Part shown: positions 22,696 to 31,968 of the stretch, piece after piece
Numbering within the stretch: position 1 is the first letter of the stretch
Layout: each line of letters starts with the position of its first letter
Assembly: GCF_033366695.1 (NCBI RefSeq)
Contig: NZ_JAOBTQ010000001.1
Coordinates: forward strand, 3,782,001-3,846,000
Direction: 5' to 3'
From: Streptomyces sp. SCL15-4
Lineage (GTDB): Bacteria > Actinomycetota > Actinomycetes > Streptomycetales > Streptomycetaceae
DNA length: 64,000 bases
Position numbers and translations under genes: made by a program
Notes under the pieces: model-generated
What the model was told of the DNA's origin: nothing
The model's database searches: none
The model's input: only the letters and a program-made list of their open reading frames with translations

Positions 22696-23538
22696 TCAGT
22701 CCGCCGTCAGTACGAACGACGCCTGGAGCTTGCCGTACCCGGGCGCCTTGGCCTCCAGCAGGTACGTACCCGGCTTGGCCGAACCGCCGGACGGCGTTGC
22801 GCAGTGCGCCGCGCCGGGCTCGCGGTCCCACTTCACGGTGTAGGTGATGCTCTGCCCGGCCGGCACCCGGAAGGCCAGGCTGCCCGGCCCCTTGGGGCAG
22901 TCGTCGGAGGACCAGAAGGCGTCGTCGCCGTCCGCCGGCGTGATCGTCAACACGGCGCGCTTCGGGCCGAGATCGACCTTGCAGTCCGCCGACGAGCCGT
23001 TCTTCGCGGTGAGTTCGAAGGTCGGGGTCTGGTCGGGCGAGTAGGAGTTGCGGAGGCTGCGCAGGCTCAACGTCACCGCGCCGGAGGTGCAGTCGGGCAG
23101 CGCGGAGGACCCGGGGAGCGCGTCGCCCGCGGCGACGGCGGCACCGCCGGAACCCGTGCCCGCGCCGGCGGAACCGGCCGTTCCGGCGGAACCGCCGGCC
23201 CCGGACGAGCCGCCGGAGCCCGAAGCCGTCCCGGAGGCGCCGCCGTCACCGGAGCTTCCGGAGTCCGCGCCGCCGCCGGTGTCCCCGCCGCCCGACTCCT
23301 CGCGTCCGCCCGGGTGTTGGCTGATCGCGGAGCCGGACGGGCTCGGTCCGGGTGTGATGGTGTGCGTGGGGTTCTTGCCGTCGGGCCCGGCGGTGTTCTT
23401 CCCGCCGCCTCCGCCGCCGGTGGTGACGATCAGGATGATCACGAGCGCCAACAGGGCGACCACGGACAGCAGTACGACCCTCCGACGCCAGTAGATGGAG
23501 GAGGGAAGCGGCCCGACCGGATTGCGCAGAGATCCCAC
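22696..23538 (-). CDS. Membrane-anchored protein with Gly/Ser-rich linker and exterior beta domain
   Basis: A 280-residue protein with a GTG start at 23538. A short inside part (about 1-18), one membrane helix (VVLLSVVALLALVIILIVTT), a 100-residue Gly/Ser/Ala low-complexity linker, then an exterior domain of about 130 residues with paired cysteines (DCTSGAVTLSL, ADCKVDLGP, DDCPKGPG, AHCATPSGG). The domain has the look of an immunoglobulin-like beta sandwich, perhaps disulphide-bonded. Function unknown. A -10-like TACAGT lies 7 bases before the GTG on the minus strand with no Shine-Dalgarno sequence, so the message may be leaderless. It lies between disA (convergent) and mutY (divergent). Confidence 0.8.
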   Translation of the reverse strand: MGSLRNPVGPLPSSIYWRRRVVLLSVVALLALVIILIVTTGGGGGGKNTAGPDGKNPTHTITPGPSPSGSAISQHPGGREESGGGDTGGGADSGSSGDGGASGTASGSGGSSGAGGSAGTAGSAGAGTGSGGAAVAAGDALPGSSALPDCTSGAVTLSLRSLRNSYSPDQTPTFELTAKNGSSADCKVDLGPKRAVLTITPADGDDAFWSSDDCPKGPGSLAFRVPAGQSITYTVKWDREPGAAHCATPSGGSAKPGTYLLEAKAPGYGKLQASFVLTAD

Positions 23539-23718
23539 GGCCCAAACTGTACGAGAGATCGCCGCGCATGCTCGCGTCACCCGCCGCGCCGGAGTGAACT
23601 TTTCCGGATCATCATTTCGGTAACTGCGTTGGGCGGCGCGGTTCTTCGGGTTCCGCCACGCTCGGTGACCACGCCCTCACGCACGACTCCCGGCCGGCCG
23701 TGGCAGGATCGAAGGGCC

Positions 23719-24594
23719 ATGACTGAGAAGCTCCACGCCCCCGTGATCGCCTGGTTCGACGCCCATGCCCGTGACCTCCCCTGGCGCCGCCCGGAGGCGG
23801 GCCCGTGGGGCGTGATGGTCAGCGAGTTCATGCTCCAGCAAACCCCGGTGAGCCGGGTGCTGCCCGTCTACGAGGAGTGGCTGACCCGCTGGCCGCGCCC
23901 GGCCGACCTGGCGAAGGAGGCACCGGGCGAGGCGGTGCGCGCCTGGGGCCGGCTCGGCTATCCGCGCCGCGCCCTGCGGCTGCACGGCGCCGCGGTCGCC
24001 ATAACGGAGCGGCACGGCGGGGACGTGCCGACGGACCACGCGCAGCTGCTGGCGCTGCCCGGGATCGGCGAGTACACGGCGGCGGCCGTCGCCTCCTTCG
24101 CGTACGGGCAGCGGCACGCGGTGCTGGACACCAATGTGCGCCGGGTGATCGCGCGGGCGGTGACCGGGGTGCAGTACCCGCCGAACGCCACCACGGCCGC
24201 CGAGCGGCGCCTGGCCCGGGAACTGCTGCCCGCGGACGAGCGGACCGCCGCGCGGTGGGCCGCCGCCTCCATGGAGCTGGGCGCGCTGGTGTGCACGGCG
24301 AAGAACGAGGGGTGCGGGCGGTGCCCGATCGCCGGGCAGTGCGCCTGGCGGCTGGCGGGCAAGCCGGAGCACTCCGGGCCGCCGCGGCGCGGACAGACGT
24401 ACGCCGGCACGGACCGGCAGGTGCGCGGCAAGCTGCTGGCCGTGCTGCGCGAGGCGCACGCGCCGGTGCCGCAGGCGGCGCTGGACCGGGTGTGGCACGA
24501 GCCGGTGCAGCGGGCCCGCGCGCTGGACGGGCTGGTCGCGGACGGTCTGGTGGAGCCGCTGCCCGGCGGTCTGTACCGGCTGCCGCTGGCCTGA
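23719..24594 (+). CDS. mutY: A/G-specific adenine glycosylase (MutY family)
   Basis: Removes adenine mispaired with 8-oxoguanine. The 291-residue protein has FMLQQTPVSRVLPVY, the helix-hairpin-helix LPGIGEYTAAAVASFAYG, the catalytic aspartate in VLDTNVRRV and the [4Fe-4S] ligands Cys-x6-Cys-x2-Cys-x5-Cys (CTAKNEGCGRCPIAGQC). The C-terminal MutT-like 8-oxoG-recognition domain of E. coli MutY (350 residues) is missing; a short winged-helix-like tail (KLLAVLREAHAPVPQAALDRVW) takes its place, as usual in actinobacteria. ATG at 23719 matches the family start. It is 274 bp upstream of sigE. Confidence 0.94.
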   Translation: MTEKLHAPVIAWFDAHARDLPWRRPEAGPWGVMVSEFMLQQTPVSRVLPVYEEWLTRWPRPADLAKEAPGEAVRAWGRLGYPRRALRLHGAAVAITERHGGDVPTDHAQLLALPGIGEYTAAAVASFAYGQRHAVLDTNVRRVIARAVTGVQYPPNATTAAERRLARELLPADERTAARWAAASMELGALVCTAKNEGCGRCPIAGQCAWRLAGKPEHSGPPRRGQTYAGTDRQVRGKLLAVLREAHAPVPQAALDRVWHEPVQRARALDGLVADGLVEPLPGGLYRLPLA

Positions 24595-24780
24595 CGCACA
24601 GCCAGGTCACAGTCCCGGGGCGTACGTTACGAAGGAACCAATGCGGCATAACGCCCGACAAAGGGACGTAACTCTCCTGCGCTCTACCCTGTTCCGGCTT
24701 CCGTTACACAACCGACGGATAGCCGATTGCCAGCCGCAGGCTGGTCCGCACAGCCCCGTGACAACCGCTCCGTAGCTTCT

Positions 24781-24813
24781 TCTCCGTGCCCGGCGGACCA
24801 CCGGGCACGGAGA
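24781..24813 (+). promoter_or_regulatory. 13-bp perfect hairpin upstream of sigE
   Basis: Arms TCTCCGTGCCCGG (24781-24793) and CCGGGCACGGAGA (24801-24813) flank the 7-base loop CGGACCA, ending 55 bases before the sigE start. No T run follows. It is either part of the sigE 5' leader or a hairpin ending read-through from mutY. The sigE promoter, known to need CseB in S. coelicolor, must lie in 24595-24868. Two similar blocks there, TTACACAACCGACGGATAG and TGACAACCGCTCCGTAG, may be part of it, but I cannot place -35/-10 elements with confidence. Confidence 0.55.
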
Positions 24814-24868
24814 CAGCGGGACTTCCGGCAGGAGCCGGAGGCACAACGGGGAACGGAGGCGGTTGATC

Positions 24869-25408
24869 ATGGCGCAGGGCGAGGTGCTCGAATTCGAGGA
24901 GTACGTCCGCACCCGGCAGGACGCGCTGCTGCGCAGTGCCCGCCGGCTGGTACCGGACCCGGTCGACGCCCAGGACCTGCTGCAGACCGCGCTGGTGCGG
25001 ACGTACGGCCGCTGGGAGGGCATCGCCGACAAGCGGCTCGCCGACGCCTATCTGCGCCGGGTCATGATCAACACGCGGACCGAGTGGTGGCGGGCGCGCA
25101 AGCTGGAGGAGGTGCCGACCGAGCAGCTGCCGGACGCCTCCGTGTCGGACTCCACCGAGCAGCACGCGGACCGGGCCCTGCTGATGGACGTCCTGAAGGT
25201 GCTCGCACCGAAGCAGCGCAGTGTCGTGGTGCTGCGACACTGGGAGCAGATGTCCACAGAGGAGACGGCCGCGGCCCTCGGCATGTCGGCCGGTACGGTC
25301 AAGAGCACGCTGCACCGGGCGCTCGCCCGGCTCCGTGAGGAGCTGGAGGCCCGCGATCTGGACGCACGCGCGCTGGAGCGTGAGGAGCGGGAGCGTTGCG
25401 CGGCCTGA
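24869..25408 (+). CDS. sigE: ECF sigma factor SigE (cell-envelope stress)
   Basis: A 179-residue extracytoplasmic-function sigma factor that directs RNA polymerase to cell-envelope stress genes. Region 2 spans about 10-75 (EEYVRTRQDALLRSARRLV ... DAQDLLQTALVRTYGRW ... AYLRRVMINTRTEWWRARK) and region 4 about 110-165 (LAPKQRSVVVLRHWEQMSTEETAAALGMSAGTVKSTLHRALARL). The sequence and the following cseA-cseB-cseC order identify it as S. coelicolor SigE, which, unusually, is controlled by the CseBC two-component system and not by an anti-sigma factor. ATG at 24869 has GGAGG at 9-base spacing; an in-phase TTG at 24863 is less likely. The cseA start overlaps its 3' end by 13 bp. Confidence 0.96.
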   Translation: MAQGEVLEFEEYVRTRQDALLRSARRLVPDPVDAQDLLQTALVRTYGRWEGIADKRLADAYLRRVMINTRTEWWRARKLEEVPTEQLPDASVSDSTEQHADRALLMDVLKVLAPKQRSVVVLRHWEQMSTEETAAALGMSAGTVKSTLHRALARLREELEARDLDARALEREERERCAA

Positions 25409-26058
25409 CCGGGGCCGGACCCGACGGGGTCCGAGGGAGTTCGCAGGCGGTGATCGCGGTGGGGGCCGCGCTCGCCGCCCTCGCCCTTTTCCTCGCCGCC
25501 TGCGGCAGCGGGGGCACCGGCGCCCGGGACGAGGGCCCGGCGCACGCCTCGGCGGCGGCGGACGCCGCCGCCGCTCCCGTCCCCTCCCCCAGCACCTCCT
25601 TCGGCAAGTTCCGCCGGGTGGACGCCGTGGCGCTGCTCAAGCGCGACCCCGAGGTGTCGGCGGCGGTCAAACGGGAGCTGAAGCCGTGCGACGGCGACGA
25701 CTACCAGGTCGACGTCTCGTACGCCGATCTCACCGACGCCCCGGTGGACGACGTCGTCATCAACGTGATGACCTGCGCGGACTGGGTCGGCATCGGCTCG
25801 TACGTGTACCGGGACGACGGCGGCGTGTTCCGCAACGTCTTCAAGAGCGAGGAGTCCCCGGTCTACGCGGAGATCGACCGCGGCACGCTGTCGGTGACCC
25901 GGCAGTATTACGAGCAGGACGACCCGATCTCCAGCCCGTCCGGTGACATCGTGACCCCCTACACCTGGAAGGCGGGCCGGTTCGTCCCGGGCAAGCCCAC
26001 CCGCAACGAGTACGGCAAGTCCGCCGACGGCACCCCGCGGCCCGTGCCGGCCACCTGA
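25396..26058 (+). CDS. cseA: Lipoprotein CseA
   Basis: A 220-residue lipoprotein of the sigE operon. Residues 16-36 form a signal peptide ending in the lipobox LAAC, with Cys36 the lipidated residue, followed by a low-complexity Ala/Pro linker and a globular domain (about 70-205) with KPCDGDDYQVDVSYADL and MTCADWVGIGSYVYR. In S. coelicolor CseA lowers sigE operon expression from outside the membrane. The start is TTG at 25396, inside the sigE coding end, with GAGGAGCGG upstream. A GTG at codon 19 would leave the signal peptide too short. It is followed by cseB with a 38-bp gap. Confidence 0.9.
   Translation: MRGLTGAGPDGVRGSSQAVIAVGAALAALALFLAACGSGGTGARDEGPAHASAAADAAAAPVPSPSTSFGKFRRVDAVALLKRDPEVSAAVKRELKPCDGDDYQVDVSYADLTDAPVDDVVINVMTCADWVGIGSYVYRDDGGVFRNVFKSEESPVYAEIDRGTLSVTRQYYEQDDPISSPSGDIVTPYTWKAGRFVPGKPTRNEYGKSADGTPRPVPAT
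25416..25433 (+). terminator. Candidate attenuating hairpin just after sigE
   Basis: A 7-bp perfect stem (CGGACCC and GGGTCCG, loop GACG) lies 8 bases past the sigE stop, inside the first codons of cseA. No T run follows. In S. coelicolor most sigE transcripts are reported to end just downstream of sigE, so this hairpin is the natural candidate for setting the ratio of SigE to CseABC. Confidence 0.45.
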
Positions 26059-26096
26059 CCCCCCACACGCACACCATGAGGACTGAGAGCACCGGG

Positions 26097-26795
26097 ATGG
26101 CAGACCAGACCCACGTCCTGTTCGTCGAGGACGACGACGTCATCCGCGAGGCCACCCAGCTCGCCCTGGAGCGGGACGGCTTCGCGGTCACCGCGATGCC
26201 CGACGGCCTGTCCGGCCTGGAGGCGTTCCGGGCGGACCGACCCGACATCGCCCTGCTGGACGTCATGGTGCCGGGCCTGGACGGGGTCAGCCTGTGCCGG
26301 CGGATCCGGGACGAGTCGACCGTGCCGGTGATCATGCTGTCGGCGCGCGCCGACTCCATCGACGTCGTCCTCGGCCTGGAGGCGGGCGCCGACGACTACG
26401 TGACCAAGCCGTTCGACGGTGCCGTGCTGGTCGCGCGGATCCGAGCGGTGCTGCGCCGCTTCGGGCACGCGGGCGGGGAGCGGGCGCAGGAGACCGGGGC
26501 CGCGGTCACCGGCACGCTGGCCTTCGGGGACCTGGAGATCGACACCGAGGGCATGGAGGTACGGCGGGCCGGGCAGCCGGTGGCGCTCACCCCGACCGAG
26601 ATGCGGCTGCTGCTGGAGTTCTCCTCCGCGCCGGGCACCGTCCTCTCCCGCGACAAGCTGCTGGAACGCGTGTGGGACTACGGCTGGGGCGGTGACACCC
26701 GGGTCGTGGACGTGCATGTGCAGCGGCTGCGGCAGAAGATCGGCCAGGACCGGATCGAGACGGTCCGCGGCTTCGGCTACAAGCTGAAGGCGTGA
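26097..26795 (+). CDS. cseB: Response regulator CseB (OmpR family)
   Basis: A 232-residue regulator. The receiver domain (1-120) has the acidic pair Glu11-Asp12-Asp13, the phospho-acceptor Asp55 in LLDVMVPG and the Lys in TKPF. The C-terminal winged-helix DNA-binding domain (about 135-232) ends VDVHVQRLRQKIGQDRIETVRGFGYKL, the OmpR/PhoB signature. It receives phosphate from CseC and activates the sigE promoter. ATG at 26097 fits the protein family; an in-phase ATG at 26076 would add MRTESTG. cseC begins 10 bp after its stop. Confidence 0.96.
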   Translation: MADQTHVLFVEDDDVIREATQLALERDGFAVTAMPDGLSGLEAFRADRPDIALLDVMVPGLDGVSLCRRIRDESTVPVIMLSARADSIDVVLGLEAGADDYVTKPFDGAVLVARIRAVLRRFGHAGGERAQETGAAVTGTLAFGDLEIDTEGMEVRRAGQPVALTPTEMRLLLEFSSAPGTVLSRDKLLERVWDYGWGGDTRVVDVHVQRLRQKIGQDRIETVRGFGYKLKA

Positions 26796-26805
26796 GCGAG
26801 GCGGT

Positions 26806-28158
26806 ATGCGGGGGATCCTGCGGCACCCGGTCCGGCGCATGGAGCGCGCGGGACTGCGCACGGGGCTCAGATGGAAGCTGAGCGCGGCGATCGCGCTGGT
26901 GGCCGGTCTGGTGGCGGTCGTACTGAGCCTGGTCGTGCACAACGCGGCCCGGGTCTCGATGCTGGACAACGCGCGCGAGCTGGCCAACGACCGCCTGGTG
27001 CTGGCCCAGCGCAACTACGAACTGAACCGGGGGCCGGTCTTCCCCTACGTCCAGATCGACGACCCCGAGCTGCCGGACGCGCTGCGCGAGAGCGTCGAGC
27101 GGGGCCGGCGGGCCAGTGACGTCTCCCGGCACGGCAAGGACCCGGACGTCTGGGCGGCCGTCCCGGTGAAGGGCGGACACGTGCTGTCCGTACACCTGCA
27201 TCTGCCGGACCGCAGCGTCGACATGCTGAGGGACCTGGACCAGGCCCTCGTCATCGGCTCGGTCGCGGTCGTGCTCGGCGGCAGCGCGCTCGGCGTGCTG
27301 ATCGGCGGGCAGCTGTCCCGCCGGCTGCGGAAGGCGGCGGCCGCCGCGAACCAGGTCGCCAAGGGCGAGACCGAGGTCCGGGTGCGGGAGGCCATCGGCG
27401 GGGTCGTACGGGACGAGACCGACGATCTCGCGCGCGCGGTGGACGCCATGGCGGACGCGCTGCGGCAGCGGCTGGAGGCCGAGCGGCGGGTCACCGCCGA
27501 CATCGCGCACGAGCTGCGCACCCCGGTGACCGGACTGCTGACGGCGGCGGAACTGCTGCCGCCCGGCCGGCCCACGGAACTGGTCCTGGACCGGGCGAAG
27601 GCGATGCGCACGCTGGTCGAGGACGTGCTGGAGGTGGCCCGGCTGGACAGCGCCTCGGAGCGGGCGGAGCTGCAGGACATCGTGCTGGGCGAGTTCGTGG
27701 CGCGCCGGGTGGCCGCCAAGGACCCGGAGATCGCCGTGCGCGTGGTGCACGAGTCGGAGGTCACCACCGATCCGCGGCGGCTGGAGCGGGTGCTCTTCAA
27801 CCTGCTCGCCAACGCCGCCCGGCACGGCCGGCCGCCGATCGAGGTCACCGTGGAGGGCCGGGTCATCCGGGTCCGCGACCACGGCCCCGGTTTCCCCGAG
27901 GAGCTGCTGGCGGAGGGGCCGAGCCGGTTCCGCACCGGCAGCAAGGACCGCGCCGGGCAGGGCCACGGGCTGGGCCTGACCATCGCGGCCGGCCAGGCCC
28001 GCGTCCTCGGCGCCCGGCTGACCTTCCGCAACGTCCGACCCGCCGGCACCCCCGCCCACCTGCCCGCCGAGGGCGCGGTCGCCGTCCTGTGGCTCCCGGA
28101 GCACGCCCCCACCAACACGGGCAGCTATCCGGTGCTGCCGGTGTCCGGGGGGAACTAG
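26806..28158 (+). CDS. cseC: Sensor histidine kinase CseC
   Basis: A 450-residue membrane kinase that senses cell-wall damage and phosphorylates CseB. Membrane helices lie at about 25-45 and 147-168, enclosing an outside sensor loop of about 100 residues. A HAMP-like linker follows (to about 225), then the H-box DIAHELRTPV with phospho-acceptor His235, the N-box NLLANAARHG and the G boxes DHGPGFP and GHGLGLTIA. All catalytic motifs are present. ATG at 26806 has GAGGCGGT just upstream. It is the last gene of the sigE operon; a 470-base GC-rich stretch with duplicated segments follows. Confidence 0.95.
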   Translation: MRGILRHPVRRMERAGLRTGLRWKLSAAIALVAGLVAVVLSLVVHNAARVSMLDNARELANDRLVLAQRNYELNRGPVFPYVQIDDPELPDALRESVERGRRASDVSRHGKDPDVWAAVPVKGGHVLSVHLHLPDRSVDMLRDLDQALVIGSVAVVLGGSALGVLIGGQLSRRLRKAAAAANQVAKGETEVRVREAIGGVVRDETDDLARAVDAMADALRQRLEAERRVTADIAHELRTPVTGLLTAAELLPPGRPTELVLDRAKAMRTLVEDVLEVARLDSASERAELQDIVLGEFVARRVAAKDPEIAVRVVHESEVTTDPRRLERVLFNLLANAARHGRPPIEVTVEGRVIRVRDHGPGFPEELLAEGPSRFRTGSKDRAGQGHGLGLTIAAGQARVLGARLTFRNVRPAGTPAHLPAEGAVAVLWLPEHAPTNTGSYPVLPVSGGN

Positions 28159-28192
28159 CGAAGGACGGCGACCGGGACGCGGAACGGCGCCG

Positions 28193-28301
28193 GGAGCGGG
28201 CGGGTCGGTCACGGGAGTCCCGGCCGGCCCACGGGGAGCACCGGCGACGGCCACAACCTGCGCTGACGCGCGCGGCCCCGCCGTCCCGCTCCCCCGGCCG
28301 G
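28193..28301 (+). repeat. Intergenic direct repeat, unit 1
   Basis: A 109-base unit that starts GGAGCGGGCGGGTCGGTCAC and ends GTCCCGCTCCCCCGGCCGG recurs as unit 2 at 28318-28454. It lies in the non-coding gap between cseC and the MFS gene. No open frame with Streptomyces-like codon bias covers it. Confidence 0.7.
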
Positions 28302-28317
28302 AGAAGCAGCGGCGGAG

Positions 28318-28454
28318 GGAGCGGGCAGGTCGGTCACAGGCGTCCCGGCCCGCGGGCCGGGACGGAGCACCAACGACGGCCGCGTCCTGCGCTGAGGCAC
28401 ACGGCCACACCCTGCGCCGAGGCACGCGGACCCGCGTCCCGCTCCCCCGGCCGG
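28318..28454 (+). repeat. Intergenic direct repeat, unit 2
   Basis: A diverged copy of 28193-28301, starting GGAGCGGGCAGGTCGGTCAC and ending GTCCCGCTCCCCCGGCCGG. It is longer (137 bases) because it holds an internal duplication, CCTGCGCTGAGGCACACGG followed by CCTGCGCCGAGGCACGCGG. The two ends, GAGCGGG and CCCGCTC, are complementary, so each unit could fold. Confidence 0.7.
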
Positions 28455-28585
28455 TGGGCGCCGGGCGTCGCGGCCGTTCCTCCGGCCCGCGCGACCCGTT
28501 CCGCCGCCCGGAGGGGAGGTCCGCGGCTCCCGCGCGGCGCCGGCGGCGCCGCGATGCCGGAGGCGGGTGCGAACGGCCAGGGCCC

Positions 28586-28632
28586 AAAAAACGCCGAAGG
28601 CCCCGGCGGCGGACACGCGCCGGGGCCTTCGG
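28586..28632 (-). terminator. Rho-independent terminator of the MFS gene
   Basis: A 13-bp perfect stem (CCGAAGGCCCCGG at 28594-28606 and CCGGGGCCTTCGG at 28620-28632). On the minus strand a TTTTTT run follows (28586-28591 region). It ends transcription of the MFS gene, whose stop is 13 bases before it. Confidence 0.9.
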
Positions 28633-28644
28633 GGACGGGGTGGC

Positions 28645-30311
<1,667 letters not shown>

Positions 30312-30338
30312 TTTCGCGGAAGCGCGAGGAGTACGAGG

Positions 30339-30938
30339 ATGGGCGGCACCATGGACGGCACCAAGCAGCAGCGCCGCGGCAACACCCGCCAGCGCATCCA
30401 GGACGTGGCCCTCGAACTCTTCGCGGAGCAGGGCTACGAGAAGACCTCCCTGCGGGAGATCGCCGAGCGCCTCGACGTGACCAAGGCGGCGCTGTACTAC
30501 CACTTCAAGACGAAGGAAGAGATCATCGTCAGCCTCTTCGAGGACCTGACGCAGCCGATCGAGGACCTCATCGAGTGGGGCAGAGGACAGCCGGGCACCC
30601 TGGAGACCAAAGAGGAGATCATCCGCCGCTACAGCGAGGCGCTGGCGGGCGCGGAACCGCTGTTCCGCTTCATGCAGGAGAACCAGGCGACGGTACGCGA
30701 ACTGCGCATCGGCGACACCTTCAAGGACCGGATGCGCGGCCTGCGGGACATCCTCATCACCCCGGAGGCGGAGCTGGTGGACCAGGTGCGCTCGGTCAGC
30801 GCGATGTTCACGCTGCACGCCGGGATGTTCGTGCTGCAGGACGTCGAAGGCGACTCCGAGAAGCGGCGCGAAGCCGTTCTCGAAGTCGCCTTGGACATGA
30901 TCCGGCAGGCGCACGAACACGCCCGCCACAAGGACTAG
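30339..30938 (+). CDS. TetR-family regulator of the divergent MFS exporter
   Basis: A 199-residue repressor. The DNA-binding domain (about 14-62) has RQRIQDVALELFAEQGYEKTSLREIAERLDVTKAALYYHFKTKEEII, a near-consensus TetR_N helix-turn-helix. The C-terminal ligand domain (FEDLTQPIEDLIEWGRGQPG ... VLQDVEGDSEKRREAVLEVALDMI) resembles regulators of multidrug pumps. It should bind the palindromic sites at 30241-30311 and be released by an effector that the pump exports. ATG at 30339 has GAGGAG upstream; a second in-phase ATG four codons later is less likely. Confidence 0.93.
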   Translation: MGGTMDGTKQQRRGNTRQRIQDVALELFAEQGYEKTSLREIAERLDVTKAALYYHFKTKEEIIVSLFEDLTQPIEDLIEWGRGQPGTLETKEEIIRRYSEALAGAEPLFRFMQENQATVRELRIGDTFKDRMRGLRDILITPEAELVDQVRSVSAMFTLHAGMFVLQDVEGDSEKRREAVLEVALDMIRQAHEHARHKD

Positions 30939-30939
30939 G

Positions 30940-31491
30940 TCAGACCGTCACGCCGTGGGCGCGCAGGAACGCGACCGGGTTGACGGCGGAGCCGTAGTTC
31001 GGGGTGGTGCGGATCTCGAAGTGCAGGTGCGGGCCGGTGGAGTTGCCGGTGGAGCCGGACAGCGCGATGTGCTGGCCGGTCGCCACGACCTGGCCGATCC
31101 GCACGTCGATGCGGGACAGGTGCGCGTACTGCGAGTAGGTGCCGTTGCCGTGCTTGATGACGACGGCGTTGCCGTACGCCGGGCCGTCGCCGGCGCCGTT
31201 GGGACCGGCCTTGACGACGGTGCCGCCGTGCGCGGCGACGACCTCGGTGCCGGTCGGCACGGCGAAGTCCTGGCCGCTGTGCTTGGCGACCCAGTGACCG
31301 CCGGCCTGCATGAAGCTGGCGGAGAGCGTGTAGTGCCTCACCGGGTCGACCCAGGACGTGGCGGACGCGGTGGCGGCGCTCGCGACCCCGGTGCCCAGGA
31401 CGGCCGTGGCGCCGAGACCGGCGGCCATGACGGCCACGCGGGTGCGGAGCGAGGACGTACGGGCGGAGCGGGACGTGAAGCGTCGGAACAT
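30940..31491 (-). CDS. Secreted M23-family peptidase (LytM type)
   Basis: A 183-residue exported cell-wall endopeptidase. Signal peptide at about 1-39 (twin-basic start, hydrophobic VAVMAAGLGATAVLGTGVASA, cleavage after ASA). The catalytic domain holds the zinc ligands in HSGQDF (His and Asp) and HLHFEI, plus YGNAVVIKHGNGTYSQYAHL. It probably cuts peptidoglycan cross-bridges. ATG at 31491 places the signal peptide correctly; the longer in-phase frame to 31602 would not. Its stop is two bases from the end of the tetR gene (convergent). A long 477-bp region separates it from the divergent acid phosphatase. Confidence 0.92.
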   Translation of the reverse strand: MFRRFTSRSARTSSLRTRVAVMAAGLGATAVLGTGVASAATASATSWVDPVRHYTLSASFMQAGGHWVAKHSGQDFAVPTGTEVVAAHGGTVVKAGPNGAGDGPAYGNAVVIKHGNGTYSQYAHLSRIDVRIGQVVATGQHIALSGSTGNSTGPHLHFEIRTTPNYGSAVNPVAFLRAHGVTV

Positions 31492-31968
31492 CGTGACCTC
31501 GTGAACTCGGGGACTGGTCGGCCACCCGGCACACGGACGTCCGTCGAAGACATCCACCGCAGCGGCCATTACTTGGTAACCGAGCACCCCGAGCGCTGAC
31601 AAAGGGCCCCTCTACGGCATCGAGTAGTAGATGCCCGGCGAAAACGGCCGATTCTTGACACCCGCCGCGCCTGGTGGCCACCGCGCCTGACGTCGGGCTT
31701 TCCCTCGCTTCCCGCGGCCGACTTCCGCGAAGAAAATCCCTTTTATCCGCCTATTTCCGTTCACCGGGTGGCTTAGTAGGTGACGTACCTCCTGTGCGGC
31801 ATGTCACCGGCCCGATAAACCGACGAGCACGTAATTGTGACGCAGACCTCTATCCACCTACCGTCCGGTAACCCTACGGTTCCTCTCGCGCCATCCTCGG
31901 CTCGGATCATGCCCCTGACCTTCAGGACGCGTACGGACACGCGTACGGACGTGAGAGGACCCCCACCG
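31492..31968. other. Long divergent intergenic region with no gene
   Basis: 477 bp between the M23 peptidase and acid phosphatase starts. Both genes encode exported proteins and must have promoters here, and the peptidase leader could be long. The centre (31735-31765) is relatively AT-rich, with AAGAAAATCCCTTTTATCCG. GTTCACCGGGT at 31759-31769 resembles half of a PhoP box; no good second repeat follows. TTGACA at 31655 (plus) has no matching -10. A direct repeat ACGCGTACGGAC occurs twice at 31927-31950. I found no convincing c-di-AMP (ydaO) riboswitch. Confidence 0.5.

Noticed and set aside
31500..31700. c-di-AMP (ydaO) riboswitch before the M23 peptidase
   Set aside because: Such switches precede Streptomyces wall hydrolases, but I could not find the conserved core; a covariance search would decide.
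31755..31775. PhoP box at the acid phosphatase
   Set aside because: Only one 11-base unit resembles the consensus; two or more direct repeats are needed.
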